64,000 nt of DNA from Aliagarivorans marinus DSM 23064 (lineage in GTDB: Bacteria; Pseudomonadota; Gammaproteobacteria; Enterobacterales; Celerinatantimonadaceae), in NCBI RefSeq assembly GCF_000429485.1, contig NZ_KE386909.1, forward strand, positions 135,271-199,270, read 5' to 3'. The stretch's first letter is position 1; each line of letters begins with the position of its first letter. Both the position numbers and the translations under genes were made by a program. The notes beneath the pieces were generated by a model. The model was not told the origin of the DNA, did no database searches, and saw only the letters and a program-made list of their open reading frames with translations. Shown piece after piece: positions 9,419-20,257 of the stretch.

Positions 9419-9422
9419 TTTA

Positions 9423-9438
9423 TGTCTTTTCGATCACA
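9423..9438. promoter_or_regulatory. CRP-like site next to the GalR operator
   Basis: TGTCT-N6-TCACA matches the cAMP receptor consensus TGTGA-N6-TCACA, with one perfect half and one weak half. It sits 18 bases downstream of the operator start. The GH36 promoter region has a similar operator-then-CRP arrangement, which supports it. Confidence 0.4.
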
Positions 9439-9502
9439 GAAATGCCAGTGGGAATGTAGATAATGCGCACTGTAACTAATTCGTAAAACAAGGGCAGTAC
9501 GA

Positions 9503-10870
9503 GTGTCTGACTCAACGATTTCATTTAAAACTAAACTCTCTTACGGTATCGGTGCCTTGGGCAAGGACTTCGGTTGTGCACCTATCTACCTGTTTCTAAT
9601 GTTCTATTTCACCGATGTAGCGGGTATTTCAGCTGCATTCGTGGGTACTATCTTTTTAGCAGCGCGGATCATTGACGCGATCACCGACCCGATGATGGGC
9701 ATGGTGGTGGATAACACCCGCTCGCGCTTCGGTAAGTTCCGTCCATGGATTGTGATTGGCACCCTGATTAACTCTGTGGTGTTGATTGCACTGTTTAGCA
9801 CCCACAACTTTGAAGGCACTGCGTTGCTGGTCTACGCAACGGTGGCTTACATCCTTTGGGGCCTGACTTACACCATTATGGATATCCCATACTGGTCAAT
9901 GATCCCGGCACTGAGCAACGCCCGTGAAGAGCGTGAGAAGCTGGTTGTTTGGCCGCGCTTGTTCGCTAGCTTAGCGTGGTTCCTAATGGGTACTTATGGC
10001 CTGCATGTGGTGGGTGTACTGGGTGGCGAAGACCAAGGTCAAGGCTTTACCTATCTGGCAATGGGTGTTGCGGTATTCTTCGTATTCAGCGCCATCCTTA
10101 CCGGCATCAACGTGAAGGAGCAGGCTAAGGTCTCTGCAGGCGTAACCGAGCGCTTTAACGTACGTGATGTTATTCAAATCATCGGTGGCAACGATCAGCT
10201 TAAAGCGCTAATCGGTACTGTATTGTCGTTCCAAGTAGCAAACATGCTGGTTAGCGGCTTTGCTATCTACTACTTCGCCTATGCACTGGGTAATGAAGCG
10301 CTATTCCCAATCTACATGATGGTAGCGGGCGCTGCTGAGATTGCCGGTGTATTCTTGTTCCCTCGCTTGGCGGCATGGCTACCACGCAAGAACCTATGGA
10401 TTATCGCCTGTGGCGCTGCGATTGCGTCTTCAGTGATTCTACTGGCGATGAACCTTGTTATGCCGGGTAACGCAATTTTGATTGGTCTTGCTGGTGCAGC
10501 GATTAAATTCGGTGTAGGTATTACCAATGCACTTCAAACCGTAATGCTGGCAGACGTTGTGGATTACGGTGAGCACAAAACTGGCCGTCGCAGTGAGAGT
10601 GTTATCTTCTCAGTGCAAACCATGTTGGTGAAATTTGCCGGTGCACTGGGTGGCTTTATTGTAGGTGTGGGTCTGACCTTGGTGGGCTATCAACCAAACG
10701 TGGTGCAAACCGACTCAACCATCTTCGGTATCCAGTTCATGATGCTAGGCATTCCAACCGCGCTGATGTTACTGAGTGTTTGGATCTATAAACGCTTCTA
10801 CCGCTTGCATGAAGGCTTTACGCCGGAGCAACAAGAAGTCAGCCCCAACGCGGCACCAGAACTCGCATAA
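9503..10870 (+). CDS. GPH-family sugar:cation symporter (MelB/LacS-like)
   Basis: This 455-aa membrane protein has about twelve helices and belongs to the glycoside-pentoside-hexuronide:cation symporters. The N-terminal signature DAITDPMMGMVVDNTRSRFGKFRPW contains the paired aspartates (Asp58, Asp62) equivalent to the cation/sugar site of MelB. It starts with GTG, with AAGGG at 9490-9494. Downstream lacZ and the operator upstream imply uptake of beta-galactosides (lactose-like), possibly with Na+ as the coupling ion, which would fit a Na+-pumping cell. There is no C-terminal EIIA-like domain, unlike LacS. Exact substrate unknown. Confidence 0.88.
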   Translation: MSDSTISFKTKLSYGIGALGKDFGCAPIYLFLMFYFTDVAGISAAFVGTIFLAARIIDAITDPMMGMVVDNTRSRFGKFRPWIVIGTLINSVVLIALFSTHNFEGTALLVYATVAYILWGLTYTIMDIPYWSMIPALSNAREEREKLVVWPRLFASLAWFLMGTYGLHVVGVLGGEDQGQGFTYLAMGVAVFFVFSAILTGINVKEQAKVSAGVTERFNVRDVIQIIGGNDQLKALIGTVLSFQVANMLVSGFAIYYFAYALGNEALFPIYMMVAGAAEIAGVFLFPRLAAWLPRKNLWIIACGAAIASSVILLAMNLVMPGNAILIGLAGAAIKFGVGITNALQTVMLADVVDYGEHKTGRRSESVIFSVQTMLVKFAGALGGFIVGVGLTLVGYQPNVVQTDSTIFGIQFMMLGIPTALMLLSVWIYKRFYRLHEGFTPEQQEVSPNAAPELA

Positions 10871-10877
10871 GCATAAA

Positions 10878-10897
10878 ACGGCCCCTCTAGGGGCCGT
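10878..10897 (+). terminator. Intercistronic hairpin between symporter and lacZ
   Basis: ACGGCCCC-TCTA-GGGGCCGT is a perfect 8-base stem with a four-base loop. No T-run follows, and lacZ's ribosome site (GAGG, 10906-10909) begins eight bases later. It is more likely an mRNA stabiliser or partial attenuator within one operon than a full terminator. Confidence 0.55.
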
Positions 10898-10912
10898 GAC
10901 TCTTTGAGGTAA

Positions 10913-13990
<3,078 letters not shown>

Positions 13991-14017
13991 CCGCGCTCAA
14001 TCACTGTCGGTCAAGCA

Positions 14018-14053
14018 CACATCCCTCGCCTCGGCGGGGGATGTTTGCTTTTT
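14018..14053 (+). terminator. Terminator after lacZ
   Basis: ACATCCCTCGCC pairs with GGCGGGGGATGT around a short loop (one mismatch), followed by a T-rich tract. It separates lacZ from the convergent repressor gene. Confidence 0.85.
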
Positions 14054-14065
14054 AAGACAGGGCAA

Positions 14066-15070
14066 TTAATGAGTAAGGGGTTTAACCGAGTTACGCTTGA
14101 CCAAGGTGGGCACAAACACGTGCGGGCTAGATTCTGGGGAGCTGCCTTGGGCCAACTGTAGGGCCAATCTGGCCGCTTGCTCGGCCATCGGTTGAATGGG
14201 GTAGCGAATGGTGGTCAGGCGTGGCTTCATGTACCGCGAAATCAAGCCATCATCGAAGCCAATCACCGACACTTGCTCGGGAACGGCGATGTCACTCTCT
14301 TCCAGACAGGCCATTGCTCCGGCTGCCATGTAGTCGTTGTACGCCGCGACGGCGGTGACACTCACGCCTCGTGAGAGCAGATCTCGCATCGCCTTCTCGC
14401 CGCCTTGCTCATCGGGATAACCACAGGCAATGGCATGCTCTTGTGGGCTGACGCCATGAGCCGCCAGTGCGTCGCGGTAGCCTTGTTTGCGGCTATCGGC
14501 ATCTTCGATGTCGTGCTCGGAGCAGATATAGGCAATATCGCGGTGGCCTTGATTGAGCAGATACTCGGTGGCCAAGTATGAGCCTTTATAGTTATCCAGC
14601 GAGATACAGCGTTCAGGTACTTCATCGAGTTGGCGGTTGATCACCACCAAGCCCGGCACTTCTTTGCAAAACTTGGTTAGGTCCTGATCGCTGAGGCCTT
14701 TGGAGTGGATGACAAGGGACTCACAGCGGCTGTTGATCAGTATTTCAATAGCTTCTCGTTCGCTGTCCGCTTCATGATAGCCGTTGCCAATTAGCAGGTG
14801 CTTGCCCTGATCGCGGCAGACCAAATCGATCGACTTGAGCATTGCGCCAAAGAAGGGGTTAGACACATCCCCCACCAACACGCCCATAGTTTGGGTGGTT
14901 TGGCTAACTAATGCGCGCGCATTCGCATTGGGACGATAGCTGAGCGCTTCCATCGCCTCTGTTACCGCCTTAATGGCTTTTTCGCTGGTTCGAGGGGAGC
15001 GGTTTACCACCCGTGATACGGTGGCAACTGATACGCCTGCCAGCTTTGCTACATCCTTTATCGTTGACAT
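14066..15070 (-). CDS. galR: GalR-type LacI-family transcriptional repressor
   Basis: This 334-aa regulator has an N-terminal helix-turn-helix and hinge (TIKDVAKLAGVSVATVSRVVN ... SYRPNANARAL), then a periplasmic-binding-protein-like effector domain. The sequence follows E. coli GalR/GalS closely throughout (GDVSNPFFGAMLKS, LLIGNGYH, YNDYMAAGAM, IGFDDGLISRYMKPRLTTIRYPI). It should therefore sense galactose and bind a TGTAANCGNTTACA-like operator. Such operators occur upstream of the symporter-lacZ unit, the GH36 gene, the porin and this gene itself. It is divergent from the GH36 gene, with a 358-base regulatory region between them. Confidence 0.92.
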   Translation of the reverse strand: MSTIKDVAKLAGVSVATVSRVVNRSPRTSEKAIKAVTEAMEALSYRPNANARALVSQTTQTMGVLVGDVSNPFFGAMLKSIDLVCRDQGKHLLIGNGYHEADSEREAIEILINSRCESLVIHSKGLSDQDLTKFCKEVPGLVVINRQLDEVPERCISLDNYKGSYLATEYLLNQGHRDIAYICSEHDIEDADSRKQGYRDALAAHGVSPQEHAIACGYPDEQGGEKAMRDLLSRGVSVTAVAAYNDYMAAGAMACLEESDIAVPEQVSVIGFDDGLISRYMKPRLTTIRYPIQPMAEQAARLALQLAQGSSPESSPHVFVPTLVKRNSVKPLTH

Positions 15071-15172
15071 ATATCTTGTATTTGCTTGCTAATTATTGGT
15101 CTTGACTGGTGGTTGCATTCCATTACTTGAAGCGGTGCACTATCTGTACTGCACAAGTGCAAGAGCGGTACA

Positions 15173-15186
15173 TGTTAACGTTTGCC
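15173..15186. promoter_or_regulatory. Possible autoregulatory GalR operator
   Basis: TGTTAACGTTTGCC matches the local consensus at 11 of 14 positions. It lies about 100 bases upstream of the galR start and 168 bases from the stronger operator at 15341. It could mediate autoregulation or looping. Confidence 0.45.
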
Positions 15187-15340
15187 AATTATACGCACGT
15201 GATGCGGGTCAAGCGAAGTGGCCGCTAGCATAAATTATGTGCAGCTACCTGTGTTATATCGCAGTTAACTCAGTAAGTTAATAGGGAAGGGCTAATTGTC
15301 GCTGGTTACTCAAACTGGGCGTTCCTAGTCAAACATGCTG

Positions 15341-15354
15341 TGTAAACGTTTACT
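15341..15354. promoter_or_regulatory. GalR-type operator of the alpha-galactosidase gene
   Basis: TGTAAACGTTTACT matches the palindrome TGTAAACGTTTACA at 13 of 14 positions. It sits in the galR/GH36 divergent region, 75 bases before the GH36 start, directly beside a CRP-like site. Confidence 0.8.
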
Positions 15355-15356
15355 TT

Positions 15357-15372
15357 TGTGCCTTGTGTCACA
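15357..15372. promoter_or_regulatory. CRP-like site of the alpha-galactosidase gene
   Basis: TGTGC-N6-TCACA matches the cAMP receptor consensus at 9 of 10 conserved positions. It lies two bases after the GalR-type operator. This suggests catabolite activation combined with galactose-responsive repression. Confidence 0.6.
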
Positions 15373-15428
15373 GTATGCTCTGGGATAAACCAGTAAATTA
15401 GCCGCAAATTCGAAATAGGGTAAACATA

Positions 15429-17546
15429 ATGGCGCAAAGCTTAGTCCACATGCGTGGTTGCCACACTGAGGTGATACTGGAGATCGGCGACTATGCCGAG
15501 ATCTTGTATTGGGGAAAACGTTTAAACCATCCGCCAGAGCAGCTGGCATTGGCACTAAAGCGACCCGTTCCCTATGGCCGCTTGGATAAGGATGTATCGC
15601 TAAGCCTGCATCCCGAGCTCGCACGTGGCGTGTTTTCAAGCCCGGGGCTTGAGGGACACCGTGATGGCCTGGACTGGGCGCCGGCGTTTACCATTGAGCA
15701 GGTCCAGCAGCAGCCCCACTATGTGGTACTGGTGTCAGTGGACAAGCGCGCTGGTTTGCGCCTGCGCACGGAGTTGGTGCTGGAAGAAGACGACGTGCTT
15801 AAGGTTCGTCACCAGCTATTCAACGACGCTAAGGGCGACTATCAGGTCACCCGTTTGGCCTCTACCTTGCCAGTGCCTGAGCGGGCCGAGGAGCTAATGA
15901 GCTACTACGGGCGCTGGGTGCACGAGTTCCAACAGCAGCGCCACAGCCTGCAGCATGGCGGCTACATTCAGGAGAACCGACGCGGTCGCACCTCTCATGA
16001 ACACTATCCTGCGTTTGTTACCGGCTCGCGTCATTTTGGCGAAACCAGTGGCGAGGTGTGGGGCTTCCACCTGGCATGGAGCGGCAACCACCGGATGCGC
16101 GCCGATGTTAAAACCGATGGTCGTCGCATGGTGCAAGGCGAGGCTTTGTACTTACCTGGCGAAATCAGCCTGAGTGAGGGCGAAAGCCTGACTACGCCGT
16201 GGCTGTACGCAAGCTACAGCGACCAGGGGCTAAACGGCATGAGCGCGCACTTCCATCAGCATGTGCGCGAGCAGATCTTGGCAAAACGCTTAAGCCACAA
16301 GGCGCGGCCTATTCATCTCAATACCTGGGAAGGGATCTACTTTGATCATGACCCAAGCTACATCATGAAGATGGCCAGTGAGTCTGCCGAGATGGGCGTT
16401 GAACGTTTCATTATCGACGACGGTTGGTTTAAAGGTCGCAATGGCGATAAGGCTGCCTTGGGTGATTGGTTCCTCGATGAGCAGAAATACCCTGAGGGCT
16501 TGGGTAAGATCGTAGAGCATGTTAATCAGCTCGGTATGGAGTTCGGTCTCTGGTTTGAGCCGGAGATGATCAACAAGGACTCGGATCTCTACCGCAGTCA
16601 CCCAGAGTGGCTACTCGGGGTAGAAGGCTACGAGCAGCCAACCGGGCGTAATCAGTATGCCATCAACCTGCAGATCAAAGAGGCGTTTGATTATCTATTC
16701 GAGCGACTTGATCACTTCCTGAGTCACTACAACATCGCCTACATCAAGTGGGATATGAACCGTGAGATTGTGCAGCCTGGCCACCATGGCCGTGCGGCTG
16801 GGCAAGGACAGGTGGAAGCCTATTATCGCTTGGTCGATAAGCTGGCTGCCAAGCACCCGCAAGTTGAGATCGAGTCCTGCGCCGCTGGCGGTGGCCGCAT
16901 CGATTTTGAGGTGCTTAAACGGACCCACCGCTTCTGGACATCGGATAATAACGACGCGTTGGAGCGTCAGATCATTCAGCGTGGCATGAGCTACTTCTTC
17001 CCACCCGAGGTGATGGGCAGCCACATCGGTGCCAGCCATTGTCACAGCACGCGCCGTCGCCACACGATTAACTTCCGAGGCCTTACCGCACTGTTCGGTC
17101 ACATGGGTATTGAGCTGGACCCGGTCCGCGAAAGCGCCGAGGAGAAGCAGGGCTTTGTAAAATACATCAAGTTGCACAAACGCTTCCGCCCGCTGCTGCA
17201 CAGTGGTAAGAGCTTTCGGATCCCTGTCGACGACGAAGTGGCGCAGATGGCCCATGGCGTGGTTTGCTGTGACCGTACTGAAGCGCTGGTGATGGTGGCG
17301 CAAACTCAGATGCCCACCCATTCGCTAAGCTCTACGCTGCGGATCCCGGGCTTGAACCCACTGGCGCGCTACAAGGTCAGCTTGATCGACCATCCCGAGA
17401 ATCTGTTCGAAGGTCTGGTTGCTTGCCAACCGGCGTGGACTGAGCAAGGGGTCGAGTTAACCGGCGAATGGTTAGAACGCGCCGGCTTGGCCATGCCGAT
17501 TATGGACTCAGAGAGTGCTGTGCTAGTGCATATCCAGCAGCTGTAA
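15429..17546 (+). CDS. Alpha-galactosidase (GH36)
   Basis: This 705-aa enzyme is a GH36 alpha-galactosidase of the RafA/AgaA size class, which removes galactose from melibiose, raffinose and related alpha-galactosides. A beta-sandwich N-terminal domain is followed by the TIM barrel with FIIDDGWFKGR, the nucleophile Asp442 in KWDMNR, ESCAAGGGRID, and the acid/base region WTSDNNDALERQ (Asp506). No signal peptide, so substrates must enter the cytoplasm. Its ribosome site (TAGGG) lies shortly before the ATG. It has its own GalR operator and CRP-like site and is divergent from galR. Confidence 0.94.
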   Translation: MAQSLVHMRGCHTEVILEIGDYAEILYWGKRLNHPPEQLALALKRPVPYGRLDKDVSLSLHPELARGVFSSPGLEGHRDGLDWAPAFTIEQVQQQPHYVVLVSVDKRAGLRLRTELVLEEDDVLKVRHQLFNDAKGDYQVTRLASTLPVPERAEELMSYYGRWVHEFQQQRHSLQHGGYIQENRRGRTSHEHYPAFVTGSRHFGETSGEVWGFHLAWSGNHRMRADVKTDGRRMVQGEALYLPGEISLSEGESLTTPWLYASYSDQGLNGMSAHFHQHVREQILAKRLSHKARPIHLNTWEGIYFDHDPSYIMKMASESAEMGVERFIIDDGWFKGRNGDKAALGDWFLDEQKYPEGLGKIVEHVNQLGMEFGLWFEPEMINKDSDLYRSHPEWLLGVEGYEQPTGRNQYAINLQIKEAFDYLFERLDHFLSHYNIAYIKWDMNREIVQPGHHGRAAGQGQVEAYYRLVDKLAAKHPQVEIESCAAGGGRIDFEVLKRTHRFWTSDNNDALERQIIQRGMSYFFPPEVMGSHIGASHCHSTRRRHTINFRGLTALFGHMGIELDPVRESAEEKQGFVKYIKLHKRFRPLLHSGKSFRIPVDDEVAQMAHGVVCCDRTEALVMVAQTQMPTHSLSSTLRIPGLNPLARYKVSLIDHPENLFEGLVACQPAWTEQGVELTGEWLERAGLAMPIMDSESAVLVHIQQL
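15513..15526. promoter_or_regulatory. Possible intragenic GalR operator inside the GH36 gene
   Basis: GGAAAACGTTTAAA matches the local operator at 11 of 14 positions, including the whole AAACGTTTA core. It lies 84 bases into the coding region and 172 bases from the operator at 15341. Internal operators are known in E. coli galE and lacZ. It could equally be chance coding sequence. Confidence 0.3.
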
Positions 17547-17684
17547 ATCCCTTAGGCCAATAACACCTACGATTCTAAGACAGGCTCTGGCAGTTATGCT
17601 GGGGCCTGCTTGCGTGCGCTTTTAACTCATTGAATATAAAGGGAAAAATAATAAGATCTTGCTCACGATTCTCGTGAAAGGCGC

Positions 17685-17698
17685 TGTAAACGTTTACA
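17685..17698. promoter_or_regulatory. Perfect GalR-type operator of the porin gene
   Basis: TGTAAACGTTTACA is a perfect 14-base palindrome, 59 bases before the porin ATG. It is the best copy in the window and defines the local consensus. TGTCA-N6-TTCGC at 17701 is only a very weak CRP-like match. Confidence 0.85.
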
Positions 17699-17756
17699 TA
17701 TGTCATTAGAATTCGCTCCACAAATTAAGAACAACTAGTGTTTGTTGGAGACATTA

Positions 17757-19004
17757 ATGAAACATCATCGTTTGGCTAAATCGGTTGCGCTAGCAATTGC
17801 CATGGGGGCTGCGGCCACTTCTGCAAGTGCAAAGCCAGTGGTAGAAAACCTAACTTACATGGGCTACGCCAAGTGGGGAAACATTTACACCGATAACGAT
17901 CTTCACAACGATGGCAAAGGCGAGCGCAACGATGTGATTCGTGCCACCGGAGGTTATGGTAACTACCGCTTGGGCAACGAGCTGAACTGGTGGGAAGCGG
18001 GTGTTAAAGCTGATGTTTGGCGTGATGGTGAGCAGTACTGGGACACCACGTTGATGTTGGGAAGCGGCGAAGACTGGGGAGATGTGAGCATTATTCAGCT
18101 TTGGGGTGCCGGCCATGGCCTGTTCTCAGGTCAAGAGCAAGCATCAATCTGGGCGGGTGAGCGCTTCTACCGTCGCCACGAAGTCCACATGATTGACATC
18201 AAGTACTGGGACACCTCAAGCACCGGTGTCGGTATCGAAAACTGGGATTTAGGCTTTGGTAAAGGCCACATCGCCTGGATGGCTCCGAACTCAAGTGCTG
18301 ATGAGCGCTCTTTGCATCACCTGGATGCCCGCGTAAGCGATATTCGTTTGTCTGACTCTGCCAACCTGACCGTGGGTCTGAACTATCTGTTTGCTCAAAA
18401 CAGCAGCTACGACGAAGATGACATCACCACCTCCGGTATGATGCTGTCGATGCTCTACAACCAAGGCTGGAACTATGGTCACAACACCTTGGCATTCCAG
18501 TTTGGTACCGATGCATTAGCTGGTGGCCTGATGAGCGCTGAAGGCGGTTCAAACCGTAAGTACAACACCGGTGTTGAGCATGATGGCCACAGCTGGCGTA
18601 TCTTCAACCATGGCGACCTAAACATTCACGATGACTTCGCTGTGATGTACTCGATTGCTTATCAAGACAAGAACCTGGATAACAACGACGGCGAGAAATG
18701 GTTCAGCGTAGGTGCGCGTCCTCAGTACCAGTGGAACCACTTTATGGCAACCGCGATGGAAATGGGTTACGAGAGTGTAGAAGCACAAAACGGCGCGGGT
18801 ACCAACGATATGTTCAAGGTTACCGTGGCGCAGATCTTCCAAGCTGGCCAAGGCCCTTGGGGACGTCCAAGCATTCGCTTGTTTGCCACCTACTCGGAAA
18901 CCAACGACGAATGGATGCGTGATGGCGTATACGGCGAAGCGACCGCCATCAAAGACAGCGTGGATGAGTGGACCTTCGGTTTCAACCTGGAAACTTGGTG
19001 GTAA
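17757..19004 (+). CDS. LamB/maltoporin-family outer membrane porin
   Basis: This 415-aa protein starts with a clear signal peptide ending ASASA|KP. It then shows maltoporin-family sequence: YMGYAKWGN, YRLGNELNWWEAGVK, IWAGERFYRRHEVHMIDIKYWD and GIENWDLGFGKG, the last two close to LamB. The end (FGFNLETWW) has the terminal aromatic residue of an outer membrane barrel. It should form a trimeric sugar channel. The galactosidase neighbourhood and the perfect GalR operator suggest galacto-oligosaccharides (melibiose/raffinose type, compare RafY) rather than maltodextrins. I chose the ATG at 17757, six bases after GGAG, over an upstream in-frame start. Confidence 0.92.
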   Translation: MKHHRLAKSVALAIAMGAAATSASAKPVVENLTYMGYAKWGNIYTDNDLHNDGKGERNDVIRATGGYGNYRLGNELNWWEAGVKADVWRDGEQYWDTTLMLGSGEDWGDVSIIQLWGAGHGLFSGQEQASIWAGERFYRRHEVHMIDIKYWDTSSTGVGIENWDLGFGKGHIAWMAPNSSADERSLHHLDARVSDIRLSDSANLTVGLNYLFAQNSSYDEDDITTSGMMLSMLYNQGWNYGHNTLAFQFGTDALAGGLMSAEGGSNRKYNTGVEHDGHSWRIFNHGDLNIHDDFAVMYSIAYQDKNLDNNDGEKWFSVGARPQYQWNHFMATAMEMGYESVEAQNGAGTNDMFKVTVAQIFQAGQGPWGRPSIRLFATYSETNDEWMRDGVYGEATAIKDSVDEWTFGFNLETWW

Positions 19005-19034
19005 GCGCGCCACACACAACATCCTAAGTTGACG

Positions 19035-19060
19035 AAAGCCGGCATGACGCCGGCTTTTGT
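19035..19060 (+). terminator. Terminator after the porin gene
   Basis: AAAGCCGGC-ATGAC-GCCGGCTTT is a perfect 9-base stem followed by T residues. Confidence 0.9.
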
Positions 19061-19087
19061 GTCTCTGCGCTAAGGCGTAGTCGGGTG

Positions 19088-19573
19088 TTAAAGGCTTAGC
19101 TGCCAATAACCCACATCCATCCACTTGCCAAACTTAAAGCCAACATCCTTAAAGTGGCCGACTTTCTCCATCCCTAACTTGTCGTGAAAACGGCTGCTGG
19201 CGGGGTTGGGCAGGGTAATCACCGCTATCAACTGCTTGATCTGCTGGGCGCGTAGCCGCTCAAACAAGGCTTGGTACAGTGGGGTAGCGAGGCCAGCACC
19301 AGTATGCTGATGGGCCAGATACACTGTTGGCTCGGCGGTAAAGCGGTAAGCGCTGCGCACATGCCAGGCTTTGGCGTAGGCATAGCCCAAGAGCTCGCCA
19401 TCTTGCTCCATCACCAGCCAAGGAAAGCCGCTGGCTTCAACGTCTTTGATTCGTCTGGCCATCTCGTCAGTTGAGATGGTGTCTTCTTCGAAGGTACTGG
19501 TGTCGTGTTGAATATAGTGGTTGTAGATGGTGGTAATGGCGTCGTAGTCGCCGGGGGTAACGTCCCTTATCAC
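19088..19573 (-). CDS. GNAT-family N-acetyltransferase (phosphinothricin/methionine sulfoximine acetyltransferase type)
   Basis: This 161-aa GNAT protein begins IRDVTPGDYDAITTIYNHYI and contains TFEEDTIS and the acetyl-CoA loop HTGAGLATPLYQALFERL, then NPASSRFHDKLGMEKVGHFKDVGFKFGKW. That is the pattern of the Pat/Bar/MnaT group, which acetylates the amino group of glutamate analogues such as methionine sulfoximine. It stands alone between the porin and the pts terminator. Family assignment is firm; the substrate is inferred from resemblance only. Confidence 0.88.
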   Translation of the reverse strand: MIRDVTPGDYDAITTIYNHYIQHDTSTFEEDTISTDEMARRIKDVEASGFPWLVMEQDGELLGYAYAKAWHVRSAYRFTAEPTVYLAHQHTGAGLATPLYQALFERLRAQQIKQLIAVITLPNPASSRFHDKLGMEKVGHFKDVGFKFGKWMDVGYWQLSL

Positions 19574-19653
19574 AGAGGTATCCTTGTTCTAGTGCTATGG
19601 GCTGAGCCTGCCATAACTCGCGGCGAAGGGTCAACTCAGCCGCCTTGCGGGCA

Positions 19654-19681
19654 CAAAAAAGGCCACGCATTGCGTGGCCTG
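19654..19681 (-). terminator. Terminator of the ptsHI-crr operon
   Basis: On the minus strand AGGCCACGCA pairs with TGCGTGGCCT and is followed by a run of T residues (AAAAAA at 19655-19660 on the plus strand). Confidence 0.92.
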
Positions 19682-19702
19682 ATAAGCATTAAGTCGCGTG
19701 AC

Positions 19703-20212
19703 TTACTTGGTGATGCGTAGTACCGCAGTTTCACCAACAGTTACCGCGCCAGACAGCTTGTTCATCTCTTTGATTTCGTCCATGTTGGAAATCACAACAG
19801 GGGTCAGAGTTGATTTTGCTTTCTCTTCCAGCACAGCCAAGTCGAATTCGATGATGGTGTCGCCCATCTTCACTTCTTGGCCTTCTTCAGCGATGCGGGT
19901 GAAGCCTTCGCCTTTCAGCTCAACGGTGTCGATACCGAAGTGAACGAACAGCTCGATGCCATCGCTAGACTCTAGTGAGAATGCGTGGTTGGTTTCGAAG
20001 ATTTTGCCGATGGTGCCATCGCAAGGTGCAACCATTTTGTTGCCAGCAGGGCGGATCGCAATACCGTCACCAACGATTTTCTCGGCAAATACAACATCAG
20101 GCACTTCTTCAATTGCCACAATCTCGCCAGACAGTGGAGCGATAATTTCGATGCCAGCTGCGTTTGCGCCGTCGTCAGAAATCATTTTTTTGAATTTATC
20201 GAAAAGACCCAT
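19703..20212 (-). CDS. crr: PTS glucose-type EIIA component
   Basis: EIIA-Glc (169 aa) receives phosphate from HPr and passes it to sugar permeases. In its unphosphorylated state it inhibits non-PTS permeases and glycerol kinase, and when phosphorylated it activates adenylate cyclase in relatives. The active histidines are present: His76 in [10 protein letters not shown] and His91 in [13 protein letters not shown], equal to His75 and His90 in mature numbering. It starts with the family sequence [10 protein letters not shown]. It is the last gene of ptsH-ptsI-crr, 45 bases after ptsI, followed by a strong terminator. Confidence 0.97.
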   Translation of the reverse strand: MGLFDKFKKMISDDGANAAGIEIIAPLSGEIVAIEEVPDVVFAEKIVGDGIAIRPAGNKMVAPCDGTIGKIFETNHAFSLESSDGIELFVHFGIDTVELKGEGFTRIAEEGQEVKMGDTIIEFDLAVLEEKAKSTLTPVVISNMDEIKEMNKLSGAVTVGETAVLRITK

Positions 20213-20257
20213 TTTTGAGCTCCTAATACTCTTAGTTCTTGTCGCTGCTAGCTTAGT

